Of a stretch of 64,000 bases of DNA, positions 56,534-64,000 are shown piece by piece. The DNA is taken from assembly GCF_019443505.1 (NCBI RefSeq), contig NZ_CP080377.1, forward strand, positions 4,092,001 to 4,156,000, given 5' to 3'. A program made the position numbers and the translations under genes. Position 1 is the first letter of the stretch. Each line of letters begins with the position of its first letter. The notes beneath the pieces are model-generated. The model made no database searches. It was not told where the DNA came from and was given only the letters and a program-made list of their open reading frames with translations. Origin of the DNA: Janthinobacterium sp. PAMC25594 (GTDB taxonomy: Bacteria; Pseudomonadota; Gammaproteobacteria; Burkholderiales; Burkholderiaceae_D).

Positions 56534-56552
56534 CCTATCGCCAGAGCCTCCC

Positions 56553-57143
56553 ATGAACCGCACCGCAGAAATCACGCGCAACACCAATGAGACGCAAGTT
56601 CGCGTCGCCCTCAACCTGGACGGCACGGGCCAGCAAAAGCTCAATACCGGCGTGCCCTTCCTCGACCATATGCTGGACCAGATCGCCCGCCACGGCTTGA
56701 TCGACCTCGATATCGAAGCGACGGGCGACGTGCATATCGACAACCACCATACGGTGGAAGACGTGGGCATCACCCTGGGCATGGCCGTGGCCAAGGCCAT
56801 CGGCGACAAGAAGGGCATCCGCCGCTACGGCCATGCGTATGTGCCGCTGGACGAGGCGCTGTCGCGCGTGGTGCTCGATTTCTCGGGCCGCCCGGGCATC
56901 GAATACCACATCCCGTTTACGCGCGCCATGATCGCCGGCTTCGACGTCGACCTGACCTTGGAATTTTTCCGCGGCTTCGTCAACCATGCGGGCGTGACCT
57001 TGCATATCGACAACCTGCGCGGCACGAATGCCCACCATCAGTGCGAAACCGTGTTCAAGGCCTTTGGCCGCGCGCTGCGCATGGCTGCCGAGCTCGACGA
57101 GCGCGCGGCCGGCATCATTCCATCGACCAAGGGCAGCCTGTAA
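56553..57143 (+). CDS. hisB: Imidazoleglycerol-phosphate dehydratase
   Basis: HisB removes water from imidazole-glycerol phosphate. The 196-residue product is the single-function form, without the N-terminal phosphatase of enteric HisB; the histidinol phosphatase must therefore be elsewhere. Metal-binding histidines are seen in [24 protein letters not shown], and [19 protein letters not shown]. An upstream in-frame extension overlaps hisC and is rejected. Confidence 0.97.
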   Translation: MNRTAEITRNTNETQVRVALNLDGTGQQKLNTGVPFLDHMLDQIARHGLIDLDIEATGDVHIDNHHTVEDVGITLGMAVAKAIGDKKGIRRYGHAYVPLDEALSRVVLDFSGRPGIEYHIPFTRAMIAGFDVDLTLEFFRGFVNHAGVTLHIDNLRGTNAHHQCETVFKAFGRALRMAAELDERAAGIIPSTKGSL

Positions 57144-57181
57144 GCGCCGCTCTCGCTATACTGTAGATTTCGGGATCAAAC

Positions 57182-57820
57182 ATGAATAAAATTGTGGTGG
57201 TGGATTACGGCATGGGCAATTTGCGCTCGGTGGCGCAGGCGCTGCGTGCCGTGGCGCCGGAAGCCGACGTGCGCATTTCCGGCCTCGCTGCCGACATCGA
57301 CAGCGCCGACCGCATCGTCCTGCCGGGCCAGGGCGCCATGCCCGACTGCATGCGCAGCCTGCGCCAATCGGGCGTATTGGAGGCGCTGCTGCGCGCCGCC
57401 GACAGCAAGCCCGTGCTGGGCGTGTGCATCGGCGAGCAAATGCTGTTCGACGGCAGCGAAGAGGGCGATGCGGCCGGTCTGGGCTTGCTTCCAGGCAAAG
57501 TCGTGCGCTTCCAGCTCGACGGCCAGGTGCAGGAAGACGGCTCGCGCTTCAAGGTGCCGCAAATGGGCTGGAACCAAGTGCGGCAAACGGCGTCCCATGC
57601 GATGTGGGAGGGCATTGCCGACAACGCGTATTTCTACTTTGTGCACAGCTATTTTGCTCAACCTCAAGAAGCGGCGCACACGGTGGGCGAGACTATCTAT
57701 GGCGCGCCGTTCGCTTGCGCCGTCGCGCGTGATAATATTTTCGCGACACAGTTTCACCCTGAAAAAAGTGCTGCCGCTGGCTTGCAGCTATACAAGAACT
57801 TTGTTCACTGGCAACCTTAA
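57182..57820 (+). CDS. hisH: Imidazole glycerol phosphate synthase glutaminase subunit
   Basis: HisH supplies ammonia from glutamine to HisF. The 212-residue class I amidotransferase has the nucleophile cysteine in [11 protein letters not shown], the oxyanion region [11 protein letters not shown], and His/Glu of the triad in [13 protein letters not shown]. It is 38 bases after hisB. Normal length and motifs. Confidence 0.96.
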   Translation: MNKIVVVDYGMGNLRSVAQALRAVAPEADVRISGLAADIDSADRIVLPGQGAMPDCMRSLRQSGVLEALLRAADSKPVLGVCIGEQMLFDGSEEGDAAGLGLLPGKVVRFQLDGQVQEDGSRFKVPQMGWNQVRQTASHAMWEGIADNAYFYFVHSYFAQPQEAAHTVGETIYGAPFACAVARDNIFATQFHPEKSAAAGLQLYKNFVHWQP

Positions 57821-57870
57821 CGTTGGCTCTCCGGCTTCCGCCTCTCACTCACTTTTAAATCACACCGACC

Positions 57871-58644
57871 ATGCTGCTTATTCCCGCCATCGACCTGAAA
57901 GACGGTCACTGCGTACGCCTGAAACAAGGCGATATGGAACTTGCCACCGTATTTTCCGAAGACCCGGCCGACATGGCCCGCCATTGGCTCAAGCAAGGCG
58001 CGCGCCGGCTGCATTTGGTCGACCTGAATGGCGCTTTTGCCGGAAAACCGAAGAACGAAGGCGCCGTGAAAGCCATCCTGAAGGCGGTGCAGGATTTTGC
58101 CGTGGAAAACGACATCGAGGAAATCCCCGTGCAGCTGGGCGGCGGCATCCGTGACCTCGACACCATCGAGCGCTATCTCGACGCCGGCATCACCTACATC
58201 ATCATCGGCACCGCGGCCGTGAAAAGCCCCGGCTTCCTGCACGACGCCTGCAGCGCCTTCCCGGGCCACATCATCGTCGGCCTCGATGCCAAAGATGGAA
58301 AAGTGGCAACCGATGGCTGGAGCAAGATGTCGGGCCACGAAGTGATCGACCTGGCAAAAAAATTCGAAGCCTACGGCGTCGAATCGATCATTTACACGGA
58401 CATCGGCCGCGACGGCATGATGGGCGGCATCAACATTGAAGCCACCGTCAAGCTGGCGCAAGCCGTCAAGATCCCCGTCATCGCCTCGGGCGGCCTGCAC
58501 AATATCGGCGACGTGGAAGCGCTGTGCGCGGTCCAGGCCGAAGGTATCGAAGGCGTGATCTGCGGCCGCTCCATCTATGAAGGCACGATCGACCTGGCGC
58601 AGGCGCAGGAACGCGCCGACGCACTGACCGACGCCGCCGTTTAA
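57871..58644 (+). CDS. hisA: ProFAR isomerase HisA
   Basis: HisA isomerises ProFAR to PRFAR in histidine synthesis. The 257-residue (beta-alpha)8 barrel has the first catalytic D8 in [19 protein letters not shown], the phosphate loop [12 protein letters not shown] and the second aspartate D139 in [15 protein letters not shown]. It is about ten residues longer than the enteric enzyme, owing to a small insertion around residues 66-90. Confidence 0.96.
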   Translation: MLLIPAIDLKDGHCVRLKQGDMELATVFSEDPADMARHWLKQGARRLHLVDLNGAFAGKPKNEGAVKAILKAVQDFAVENDIEEIPVQLGGGIRDLDTIERYLDAGITYIIIGTAAVKSPGFLHDACSAFPGHIIVGLDAKDGKVATDGWSKMSGHEVIDLAKKFEAYGVESIIYTDIGRDGMMGGINIEATVKLAQAVKIPVIASGGLHNIGDVEALCAVQAEGIEGVICGRSIYEGTIDLAQAQERADALTDAAV

Positions 58645-58704
58645 GCCTGCCCGGCCGGGGCGCGCGCACACGCTCCCTGGCCTGGCGACAATCTGGAACC
58701 CATC

Positions 58705-59466
58705 ATGCTTGCAAAACGTATCATCCCCTGCCTCGACGTGACCAATGGCCGCGTTGTCAAAGGCGTCAACTTCACGCAATTGCGCGACGCCGGCGACCCG
58801 GTGGAAATCGCCCGCCGTTATGATGAGCAGGGCGCCGATGAAATCACTTTCCTCGACATTACCGCATCGAGCGACAACCGCGGCCTGATCTTCGACATCA
58901 TCGAAGCGGTGGCCTCGCAAGTGTTCATTCCGCTGACCGTGGGCGGCGGCGTGCGCGTGGTGGAAGACGTGCGCCGGCTGCTCAACGCGGGCGCCGACAA
59001 GGTCAGCATCAACACTTCGGCCGTGACGAATCCCCAGCTGGTGTTTGAGGCATCGCAAAAGCATGGCTCGCAATGCATCGTCGTGGCCATCGACGCCAAG
59101 CAGGTGTCGCCCGGCAAGTGGGAAGTGTTTACCCATGGCGGGCGCACGGCCACGGGCCTGGACGCCTTTGCATGGGCGCGTAAAATGGAAAGCCTGGGCG
59201 CTGGTGAAATCTTGCTCACCAGCATGGACCGCGATGGCACCAAGGTGGGCTTCGACCTGGGCCTGACGCGCGGCGTGTCCGACGCCGTCAGCATCCCCGT
59301 CATCGCTTCGGGCGGCGTGGGCGGCTTGCAAGACCTGGTCGACGGCATCAAGGTGGGCCGCGCGGACGCCGTGCTGGCCGCCAGCATCTTCCACTATGGC
59401 CAGCACACGGTACAGGAAGCCAAGCGTTTCATGGCGCAGCAGGGCATTCCCATGCGTCTGGCGTAA
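58705..59466 (+). CDS. hisF: Imidazole glycerol phosphate synthase cyclase subunit
   Basis: HisF cyclises PRFAR with ammonia from HisH to give imidazole-glycerol phosphate and AICAR. The 253-residue barrel has catalytic D11 in [15 protein letters not shown] and D130 in VVAIDAK, with phosphate-binding [12 protein letters not shown] and [15 protein letters not shown]. It lies 60 bases after hisA. Confidence 0.97.
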   Translation: MLAKRIIPCLDVTNGRVVKGVNFTQLRDAGDPVEIARRYDEQGADEITFLDITASSDNRGLIFDIIEAVASQVFIPLTVGGGVRVVEDVRRLLNAGADKVSINTSAVTNPQLVFEASQKHGSQCIVVAIDAKQVSPGKWEVFTHGGRTATGLDAFAWARKMESLGAGEILLTSMDRDGTKVGFDLGLTRGVSDAVSIPVIASGGVGGLQDLVDGIKVGRADAVLAASIFHYGQHTVQEAKRFMAQQGIPMRLA

Positions 59467-59492
59467 ACAAAATAGTACCCAGGATATAGAAC

Positions 59493-59930
59493 ATGCAAAA
59501 CGGAACCATCGTAGCAAGCAATGCGAAGTGGCTGAAAAAGGTCAAATGGGACGAGCACGGCCTGGTGCCCGTGATCGCGCAGGAAGCGGGCAGCAATGAC
59601 GTGCTGATGTTCGCCTGGATGAACCGCGACGCGCTGGCGCGCACGGTGGAGCTGGGCGAAGCCGTGTACTGGAGCCGTTCGCGCAAGAAACTGTGGCACA
59701 AGGGCGAAGAATCGGGCCACACGCAAAAGGTGCTGGAAATCCGCCTCGATTGCGATGAAGACGTGGTCTTGCTGAAGATCGAGCAAGCGGGCGGCATCGC
59801 CTGCCATACGGGCCGCCATTCGTGCTTCTTCCAGAAATTCGAAGGCGACGAAAAAACGGGCGAATGGCAGATTACCGACCCCGTGCTGAAAGACCCTGAG
59901 ACGATTTACGCGGAAAGCAAGAGCAAATGA
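59493..59930 (+). CDS. hisI: Phosphoribosyl-AMP cyclohydrolase
   Basis: HisI opens the adenine ring of PR-AMP. The 145-residue product is the stand-alone cyclohydrolase; in enterics it is fused to HisE. Metal-binding residues are visible in [12 protein letters not shown] (here EIRLDCDED) and [13 protein letters not shown]. Its stop overlaps the hisE start by 4 bases. Confidence 0.97.
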   Translation: MQNGTIVASNAKWLKKVKWDEHGLVPVIAQEAGSNDVLMFAWMNRDALARTVELGEAVYWSRSRKKLWHKGEESGHTQKVLEIRLDCDEDVVLLKIEQAGGIACHTGRHSCFFQKFEGDEKTGEWQITDPVLKDPETIYAESKSK

Positions 59931-60298
59931 GTGAAACGTTAAAACGCCTGGCCGCCGTGATCGAATCGCGCAAGCTGGCCAATGGCGGCGATCCCGCCAC
60001 CTCGTATGTCGCGCGCCTGTTTGCCAAGGGCGATGACGCCATTTTGAAAAAAATCGGCGAGGAAGCGACGGAAACCGTGATGGCCGCCAAGGATGCGCGG
60101 CGCGACAACGACCCGTCGAAGGTGCTGTACGAATGCGCCGACCTGTGGTTTCACTCGCTGGTGATGCTGGCGCAGTTCGACCTGACGCCGCAGCAGGTGC
60201 TCGACGAGCTGGCGCGCCGCGAAGGCCTGTCCGGCCTGGAAGAGAAGGCGGCACGCAAGGATGAGCTGCGCGACGCCGGCGAAACAGACAAACACTGA
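59927..60298 (+). CDS. hisE: Phosphoribosyl-ATP pyrophosphatase
   Basis: HisE hydrolyses PR-ATP to PR-AMP. The 123-residue all-helical product has the MazG-like motifs [16 protein letters not shown] and [16 protein letters not shown]. It is coupled to hisI by overlap and is the last his gene of the run; a HIT protein follows 15 bases later. Confidence 0.96.
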   Translation: MSETLKRLAAVIESRKLANGGDPATSYVARLFAKGDDAILKKIGEEATETVMAAKDARRDNDPSKVLYECADLWFHSLVMLAQFDLTPQQVLDELARREGLSGLEEKAARKDELRDAGETDKH

Positions 60299-60313
60299 CC
60301 TACTGGAGCGTGC

Positions 60314-60685
60314 GTGGATAACTGTATTTTTTGCAAGATTGCTGCGAAACAAATTCCTTCTTCCATCGTGTATGAAGACGAGGACTTGCTGGCCTTCAAG
60401 GACATCAACCCGGCCGCCCCCGTGCATCTGCTGCTGATTCCGAAGCGCCACGTGGCCAGCCTGTCCGATTGCGACGACAGCCACACGGAAGTGCTGGGCA
60501 AGCTGCTGCGCCTGGCGCCGAAACTCGCTGCCGAATTCGGCTGCGCCGTCACGTATGAGGCCGATGGCACGCCCGCCGGCGGCTTCAAGACCATGATCAA
60601 CAGCGGCCCGAACGGCGGGCAAGAGGTGTATCACCTGCACATGCATGTGTACGGCGGTCCCCGTCCCTGGCGCGGCCAGCACTGA
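60314..60685 (+). CDS. hinT: HIT-family nucleotide-binding protein (HinT-like)
   Basis: A 123-residue purine nucleoside phosphoramidase of the HIT superfamily. It begins at GTG 60314, preceded by TGGAG. Signatures are the N-terminal [21 protein letters not shown] and the catalytic histidine triad in [14 protein letters not shown]. It sits between hisE and tatA, an arrangement common in betaproteobacteria. Confidence 0.95.
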   Translation: MDNCIFCKIAAKQIPSSIVYEDEDLLAFKDINPAAPVHLLLIPKRHVASLSDCDDSHTEVLGKLLRLAPKLAAEFGCAVTYEADGTPAGGFKTMINSGPNGGQEVYHLHMHVYGGPRPWRGQH

Positions 60686-60765
60686 TTTCGCCGTGCGCCG
60701 GGTTCGCGTGTATACTACCGGCATTGGTTGATGCTATTCGGGCACCGTCCCGCAAGGAGAATGTG

Positions 60766-61002
60766 ATGGGTTCATTGAGTATTTGGCACTGGGTGATCGT
60801 TCTGGTCATTGTGATGCTGGTCTTCGGCACCAAGAAACTGGGCAATATCGGCGGTGATATCGGCAAGGCCGTCAAAGGCTTCAAGGATGGCGTCAAGGGC
60901 GACGATGACGCCCCGGCAGCCAATACCCCTCCTGCTGCGCCATCGCAAGTGGCCGACAAAAGCACCATCGACGTCGAGACGAAAGAGAAAAGCAAGTTCT
61001 GA
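60766..61002 (+). CDS. tatA: Twin-arginine translocase subunit TatA
   Basis: TatA forms the pore-like assembly that lets folded twin-arginine proteins cross the inner membrane. The 78-residue product has one N-terminal helix (about 4-20, [22 protein letters not shown]), the FGTKKL hinge, and an amphipathic helix with [20 protein letters not shown] lies 6 bases before ATG 60766; an in-frame start at 60724 is rejected. Confidence 0.96.
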   Translation: MGSLSIWHWVIVLVIVMLVFGTKKLGNIGGDIGKAVKGFKDGVKGDDDAPAANTPPAAPSQVADKSTIDVETKEKSKF

Positions 61003-61050
61003 TAGCGCGGCGGCGCCCCTGGCCCGCCCGGTAGACGCACTTGGACGCTT

Positions 61051-61584
61051 ATGATCGATCTCGGTCTCTCTAAAATCGCCATCATCGGCGTGGTTGCGTT
61101 GATAGTCATCGGCCCTGAAAAGTTGCCGAGAGTGGCGCGCATGGCCGGTACCCTGTATGGCCGCGCGCAACGCTACCTGAACCAGGTGAAATCCGAAGTC
61201 TCGCGCGAAATTGAAATGGAAGAGCTGAAAAACCTGCAGAAGGAAGTGCAGGAGGCAGCCCATTCCGTCAAGCAAAACGTGGAGAAATCCATGCATGGCG
61301 TGGAAAACTCGATCTCCGGCAACCTGGCCGAGGTGGAAAACGCCTGGCGCGGCGATTCCAGCTCGTATGAGGGGCACCACGATGCCCATGAAGCCATGCT
61401 GCGCGCCACCAATGAAGACCTGGCCCGCAAGGCGCGTGAATTCCGCCGCAAGAAGCTGGTGCGCAATTCCGCCATCCCTGGCTGGTACAAGCAGCGCCAT
61501 GGCGGCAAGCAGCACGTGCAGTCGGCGGCCGCCCGCGTGGCGCGTTTCCGTCCGCGCGCCAGTTCCTCCTCCTTTTACTCATGA
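61051..61584 (+). CDS. tatB: Twin-arginine translocase subunit TatB
   Basis: TatB with TatC recognises twin-arginine signal peptides. The 177-residue product has an N-terminal helix (MIDLGLSKIAIIGVVALIVIGPEKLPRVARMAG), then a long charged amphipathic region. The Pro-Glu-Lys-Leu hinge (GPEKLP) is typical. Its stop overlaps the tatC start by 4 bases. Confidence 0.95.
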   Translation: MIDLGLSKIAIIGVVALIVIGPEKLPRVARMAGTLYGRAQRYLNQVKSEVSREIEMEELKNLQKEVQEAAHSVKQNVEKSMHGVENSISGNLAEVENAWRGDSSSYEGHHDAHEAMLRATNEDLARKAREFRRKKLVRNSAIPGWYKQRHGGKQHVQSAAARVARFRPRASSSSFYS

Positions 61585-62336
61585 GTAGCAAAGCCCCGGT
61601 GGAAGAAACCTTTATCTCGCATCTGGTCGAGCTGCGCAACCGGCTGGTCAAGGCCTCGATCGGTATCGCCGTCGTCTGCGCCGTGCTGTTCTATTGGCCC
61701 GGCCCTTCGCATATCTACGATTTTATTGCCGCGCCGATGATCGCCTCGCTGCCGGCCGGCTCGAAAATGATCGCCACCGGCGTCATCTCGCCGTTCCTGG
61801 TGCCGATGAAAGTGACGTTGGTGATCGCCTTCATCGTCGCCTTGCCCTGGGTGCTGTACCAGATGTGGGCGTTTATCGCGCCTGGCCTGTACACGCATGA
61901 AAAGCGCCTGATCGCGCCGCTGGTCATTTCCTCATCCCTGCTGTTCATCGCTGGCGTGGCCTTCTGCTATTTCTTTGTGTTTGGCCGCGTGTTCCACTTC
62001 ATCAGCGATTTTTCGCCGTCGTCGATCGCGGTGATGCCCGATATTGAAAACTACCTCGATTTCGTCATGTCGATGTGCCTGGCCTTTGGCGCCACGTTCG
62101 AAGTGCCCGTGGTGGTGGTGATCCTCGTGCGCATGGGCCTTGTTTCCATTGCGAAACTCAAGGAAGTGCGTCCCTACATCATCGTCGGCGCCTTCGTGAT
62201 TGCCGCCATCGTCACGCCGCCGGACGTCGTCAGCCAGTTCTCGCTGGCCATCCCGATGTGCCTGTTGTTCGAGCTGGGCCTGCTGGTGGCGCCCATCTTC
62301 GTCAAGGCCACCCAGGCGCCGGAAGAAGCGTCCTAG
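61581..62336 (+). CDS. tatC: Twin-arginine translocase subunit TatC
   Basis: TatC is the six-helix receptor for twin-arginine signals. The 251-residue product has the N-terminal FISHLVELRNRLVKASIG motif, ITPPD-type sequence (AAIVTPPDVVSQFSLAIPMCLLFELGLL) and an internal KVTLVIAFIVALPWVLYQMWAFIAPGLY. It is the end of the his-hinT-tat run and is followed by a strong terminator. Confidence 0.97.
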   Translation: MSSKAPVEETFISHLVELRNRLVKASIGIAVVCAVLFYWPGPSHIYDFIAAPMIASLPAGSKMIATGVISPFLVPMKVTLVIAFIVALPWVLYQMWAFIAPGLYTHEKRLIAPLVISSSLLFIAGVAFCYFFVFGRVFHFISDFSPSSIAVMPDIENYLDFVMSMCLAFGATFEVPVVVVILVRMGLVSIAKLKEVRPYIIVGAFVIAAIVTPPDVVSQFSLAIPMCLLFELGLLVAPIFVKATQAPEEAS

Positions 62337-62360
62337 GCTCTCTACTATACTCGCAAGCAA

Positions 62361-62396
62361 AAGCCGCCGACCTCTCCCGGGAGCAGCGGCTTTTTT
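62361..62396 (+). terminator. Terminator after tatC (likely bidirectional)
   Basis: AAGCCGC (62361-62367) pairs with GCGGCTT (62386-62392), with an inner CTCCCGGGAG palindrome, and TTTTTT at 62391-62396. A run of As on the left lets it also act for the minus-strand gene ending at 62421. Confidence 0.88.
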
Positions 62397-62420
62397 ATCG
62401 CCGGATGGGGAGGTGAGTGC

Positions 62421-63020
62421 TTACTGCAGCATCAGTTTGCTGAGGATGCCCAAGTTGAGCAGGATCAAGGTACTCATCATCCAGTAGACGTGTTTCATGT
62501 CCGCGCCCTGGCGCAAGTCCAGGCGTTCCAGGCGGGCGTCGAATTTTTGCTCGGAGTGATCGAATCTGGCATCGAATTTCTGTTCCAGGGTATCTATCCG
62601 AGTATTGAATTTGTGTTCCAAGGTATCTATCCGGGTATCGAATTTGTGTTCCAGGGTATCTATCCGGGTATCGAATTTCTGCTCCAATGTATCTAATTTG
62701 GTATCGAATTGGCGTCCCAGCGCATCTATCCTGGTATCGAGTTTCAAATCCAGCGCGTCTATCCGGGTATCGAGTCTGAGCTCCAGCGCATCGATCTTCA
62801 ACTCCAGGGCGCCAAACTTGGTGTCGACCTTTTGCGATACCAGCTTGATTTCCCCCAGCAGATTGCGTTCCAGCGCCGCCAGCTCACTATGCACGACCAC
62901 GGCTGAACCCAGCACCTCGCCCAAGGCCGCCGCATGGGCTTCTGCCTGCTGCGTGGGCACGCCTGCCGAGGCGAGGCGTTTGGCGTAATCGAGGGTGTCG
63001 AACTGGATGGGCATATGCAT
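62421..63020 (-). CDS. DUF1640-like coiled-coil protein built from 11-residue repeats
   Basis: From ATG 63020 (GGAG five bases upstream) this gives 199 residues. The N-terminus FDTLDYAKRLASAGVPTQQAEAHAAALGEVL matches the DUF1640/CCDC90-like pattern. The centre (about 60-175) is a long coiled coil made of hendecads like DTRIDTLEHKF, repeated about eight times. A C-terminal membrane helix ends the protein (about 180-199, MMSTLILLNLGILSKLML). It is probably a membrane-anchored rod facing the cytoplasm or periplasm. Function is unknown. It sits between the Tat genes and the DUF885 gene, facing both. Confidence 0.85.
   Translation of the reverse strand: MHMPIQFDTLDYAKRLASAGVPTQQAEAHAAALGEVLGSAVVVHSELAALERNLLGEIKLVSQKVDTKFGALELKIDALELRLDTRIDALDLKLDTRIDALGRQFDTKLDTLEQKFDTRIDTLEHKFDTRIDTLEHKFNTRIDTLEQKFDARFDHSEQKFDARLERLDLRQGADMKHVYWMMSTLILLNLGILSKLMLQ
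62557..62820. repeat. 33-bp tandem repeats inside the coiled-coil gene
   Basis: Units beginning GTATCTATCCG-like recur at 62590, 62623, 62656, 62689, 62722, 62755 and 62788, exactly 33 bases apart, with a degenerate unit before 62590. The units at 62590-62688 are nearly identical, while outer ones have drifted. Each encodes one 11-residue coiled-coil turn. Confidence 0.9.
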
Positions 63021-63146
63021 GGACGCTCCTGAAATCCAGCCTAGCAGGAAAATCGGCAATTGCCAGTGAGGAGAGCGGTGGCGCTTGCCTTCCCATCAGC
63101 CTAATGGACAAGGCAGCGAATCGTTTGCGGCGGCGCAAACGGATGT

Positions 63147-63170
63147 AAAAAGGGCGCCGCAGCGCCCTTT
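63147..63170 (-). terminator. Terminator of the DUF885 gene
   Basis: On the minus strand AAAGGGCGC, a 4-base loop and GCGCCCTTT form a perfect 9-bp stem running into TTTTT. It starts 23 bases after the DUF885 stop codon. Confidence 0.88.
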
Positions 63171-63192
63171 GCAAGGTGAGGATGCGTATCGC

Positions 63193-64000
63193 TTAATTCA
63201 TCAGTTCCTTGATGACTTTCACGGGCGCGCTGCCGTAGCTGAGGAATTGCTCGTGGAAATCCTTCAGCACGAATTTGCTGCCCAGCGCTTGCTTGCGCTG
63301 TTCGCGCAAGTCCATGATTTCGCTATAGCCGCTGAAATAGCTGGTCAGTTGCACCGAACTCAGCTGCACGCGACGCCATTTTTCCGTCGCTTCACGCTTG
63401 GTCTGGAAGGCCTGGCGCGTCAGCAGGTCCAGCGCCTGCTCCTGCGTCATGCCCTGCACGTGCACGCTGTAGTCGAGGATGGTGTTGGTGACGCTGCGCA
63501 AGTTCCACTTCGAATACATCAGCCACATTTCCGGCGCATTGTTGCCATAGCCCGATTCAAGCATCATGCGTTCGCCATACACGGCCCAGCCTTCGATCAT
63601 GGCACCGTTGCCGAAGATGGACTTGACCAGCGACGGCGATTTGTTGGCATACACGAGCTGCGTGTAGTGGCCAGGGATGGCTTCGTGGATGTTCAGGATC
63701 TGCAAGATCCAGTGGTTGTACTCGCGCAAGCTGCTTTCCGCCTGTTCCGCCGTCTCGCCGTCGAGCGGCGTCACGTTGTAATAGGTGCGGTCCTGCGGAC
63801 GGTAGGGGCCGGGCGCCTCGATGCTGGCGCCGGCCACGCCGCGCTGGTAAGCGGGCGTTTCACGCACGACCAGCGGTTTTTTCGGGTCCATCGTCAGCAG
63901 GTTGTGGCTGGTCACCCATTCCTGCAATTCCGGGATCTGGCGGCGGATTTCCGGCACGAAATCGGCGGGTGCCACGTGATTGCTGGACAGCTTGTCGATC
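63193..64000 (-). CDS. DUF885-family protein, probable metallohydrolase (5' end outside window)
   Basis: The minus-strand frame runs open from the right edge to a stop at 63193, giving about 268 C-terminal residues. The motif IHEAIPGHYTQLVYA holds an HExxxxH-type metal site typical of DUF885 proteins, which are distantly peptidase-like. Other family pieces are GNGAMIEGWAVYGERMMLESGYG and the C-terminal DFHEQFLSYGSAPVKVIKELM. The start and any signal peptide lie outside the window. The substrate is unknown. Confidence 0.85.
   Translation of the reverse strand, partial: IDKLSSNHVAPADFVPEIRRQIPELQEWVTSHNLLTMDPKKPLVVRETPAYQRGVAGASIEAPGPYRPQDRTYYNVTPLDGETAEQAESSLREYNHWILQILNIHEAIPGHYTQLVYANKSPSLVKSIFGNGAMIEGWAVYGERMMLESGYGNNAPEMWLMYSKWNLRSVTNTILDYSVHVQGMTQEQALDLLTRQAFQTKREATEKWRRVQLSSVQLTSYFSGYSEIMDLREQRKQALGSKFVLKDFHEQFLSYGSAPVKVIKELMN

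Overview
This is a GC-rich, densely coding stretch of chromosome from a betaproteobacterium of the order Burkholderiales, most likely family Oxalobacteraceae (Janthinobacterium/Massilia/Duganella type). That placement is inferred from the gene orders his-hinT-tatABC, mla-ibaG-murA and liuR-ivd-aceK and from protein style; no database search was possible. No rRNA, tRNA, CRISPR array or complete prophage was seen. Both window ends cut through genes: aceK on the left and a DUF885 hydrolase on the right.

Layout. 1-2650 (minus): liuR, ivd and aceK, with two well-formed LiuR operator/promoter pairs. 2650-4050: a low-GC gap, a small HTH regulator behind a 20-bp palindrome, and a weak short ORF. 4160-8003 (minus): grxD-ubiX, tex and a small exported protein. 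8092-32080 (plus): a 24-kb locus containing an STN-domain sensor, an ECF sigma factor, a FecR anti-sigma factor, a 4551-residue two-partner-secretion exoprotein (TpsA), its TpsB transporter, a DUF2341-LamG-ExbB fusion, ExbD, TonB, a porin, a coiled-coil periplasmic protein and a YbjN-like protein. 32234-37329: a SNF2-family helicase and a two-component pair. 37371-38313: a RAYT transposase gene between inverted REP-like sequences. 38387-44690: gltBD. 44880-52435: mlaF-E-D-A-C-B, a YadGH-type ABC exporter, a BolA/IbaG protein and murA. 52456-62396: hisG, hisD, an orphan DNA methyltransferase, hisC, B, H, A, F, I, E, a HIT protein and tatABC, ending at a clear terminator. 62421-64000 (minus): a DUF1640-like coiled-coil protein made of 33-bp repeats, and the DUF885 protein.

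The 24-kb locus is the most interesting part. Its content and order resemble what I recall of the Pseudomonas aeruginosa PUMA3 system (vreA-vreI-vreR with pdtA-pdtB and an adjacent exbB/exbD/tonB set), which responds to phosphate starvation. A PHO-box-like 7-4-7 direct repeat lies upstream of the sensor gene, and related 11-bp-period repeats lie upstream of tpsA and tpsB. The ordering suggests phosphate-linked cell-surface signalling that switches on a giant secreted adhesin together with its own energised envelope machinery. The fusion of a LamG-type periplasmic domain to an ExbB channel, the STN/TonB-like sensor with no receptor barrel, and a lone cysteine pair inside TpsA are the features most worth following.

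The rest is mostly conserved housekeeping: leucine/isovalerate catabolism, nitrogen assimilation, outer-membrane lipid asymmetry, peptidoglycan precursor synthesis, histidine synthesis and Tat export. The main surprise there is an orphan adenine-type methyltransferase with a histone-like lysine tail, translationally coupled to hisD.
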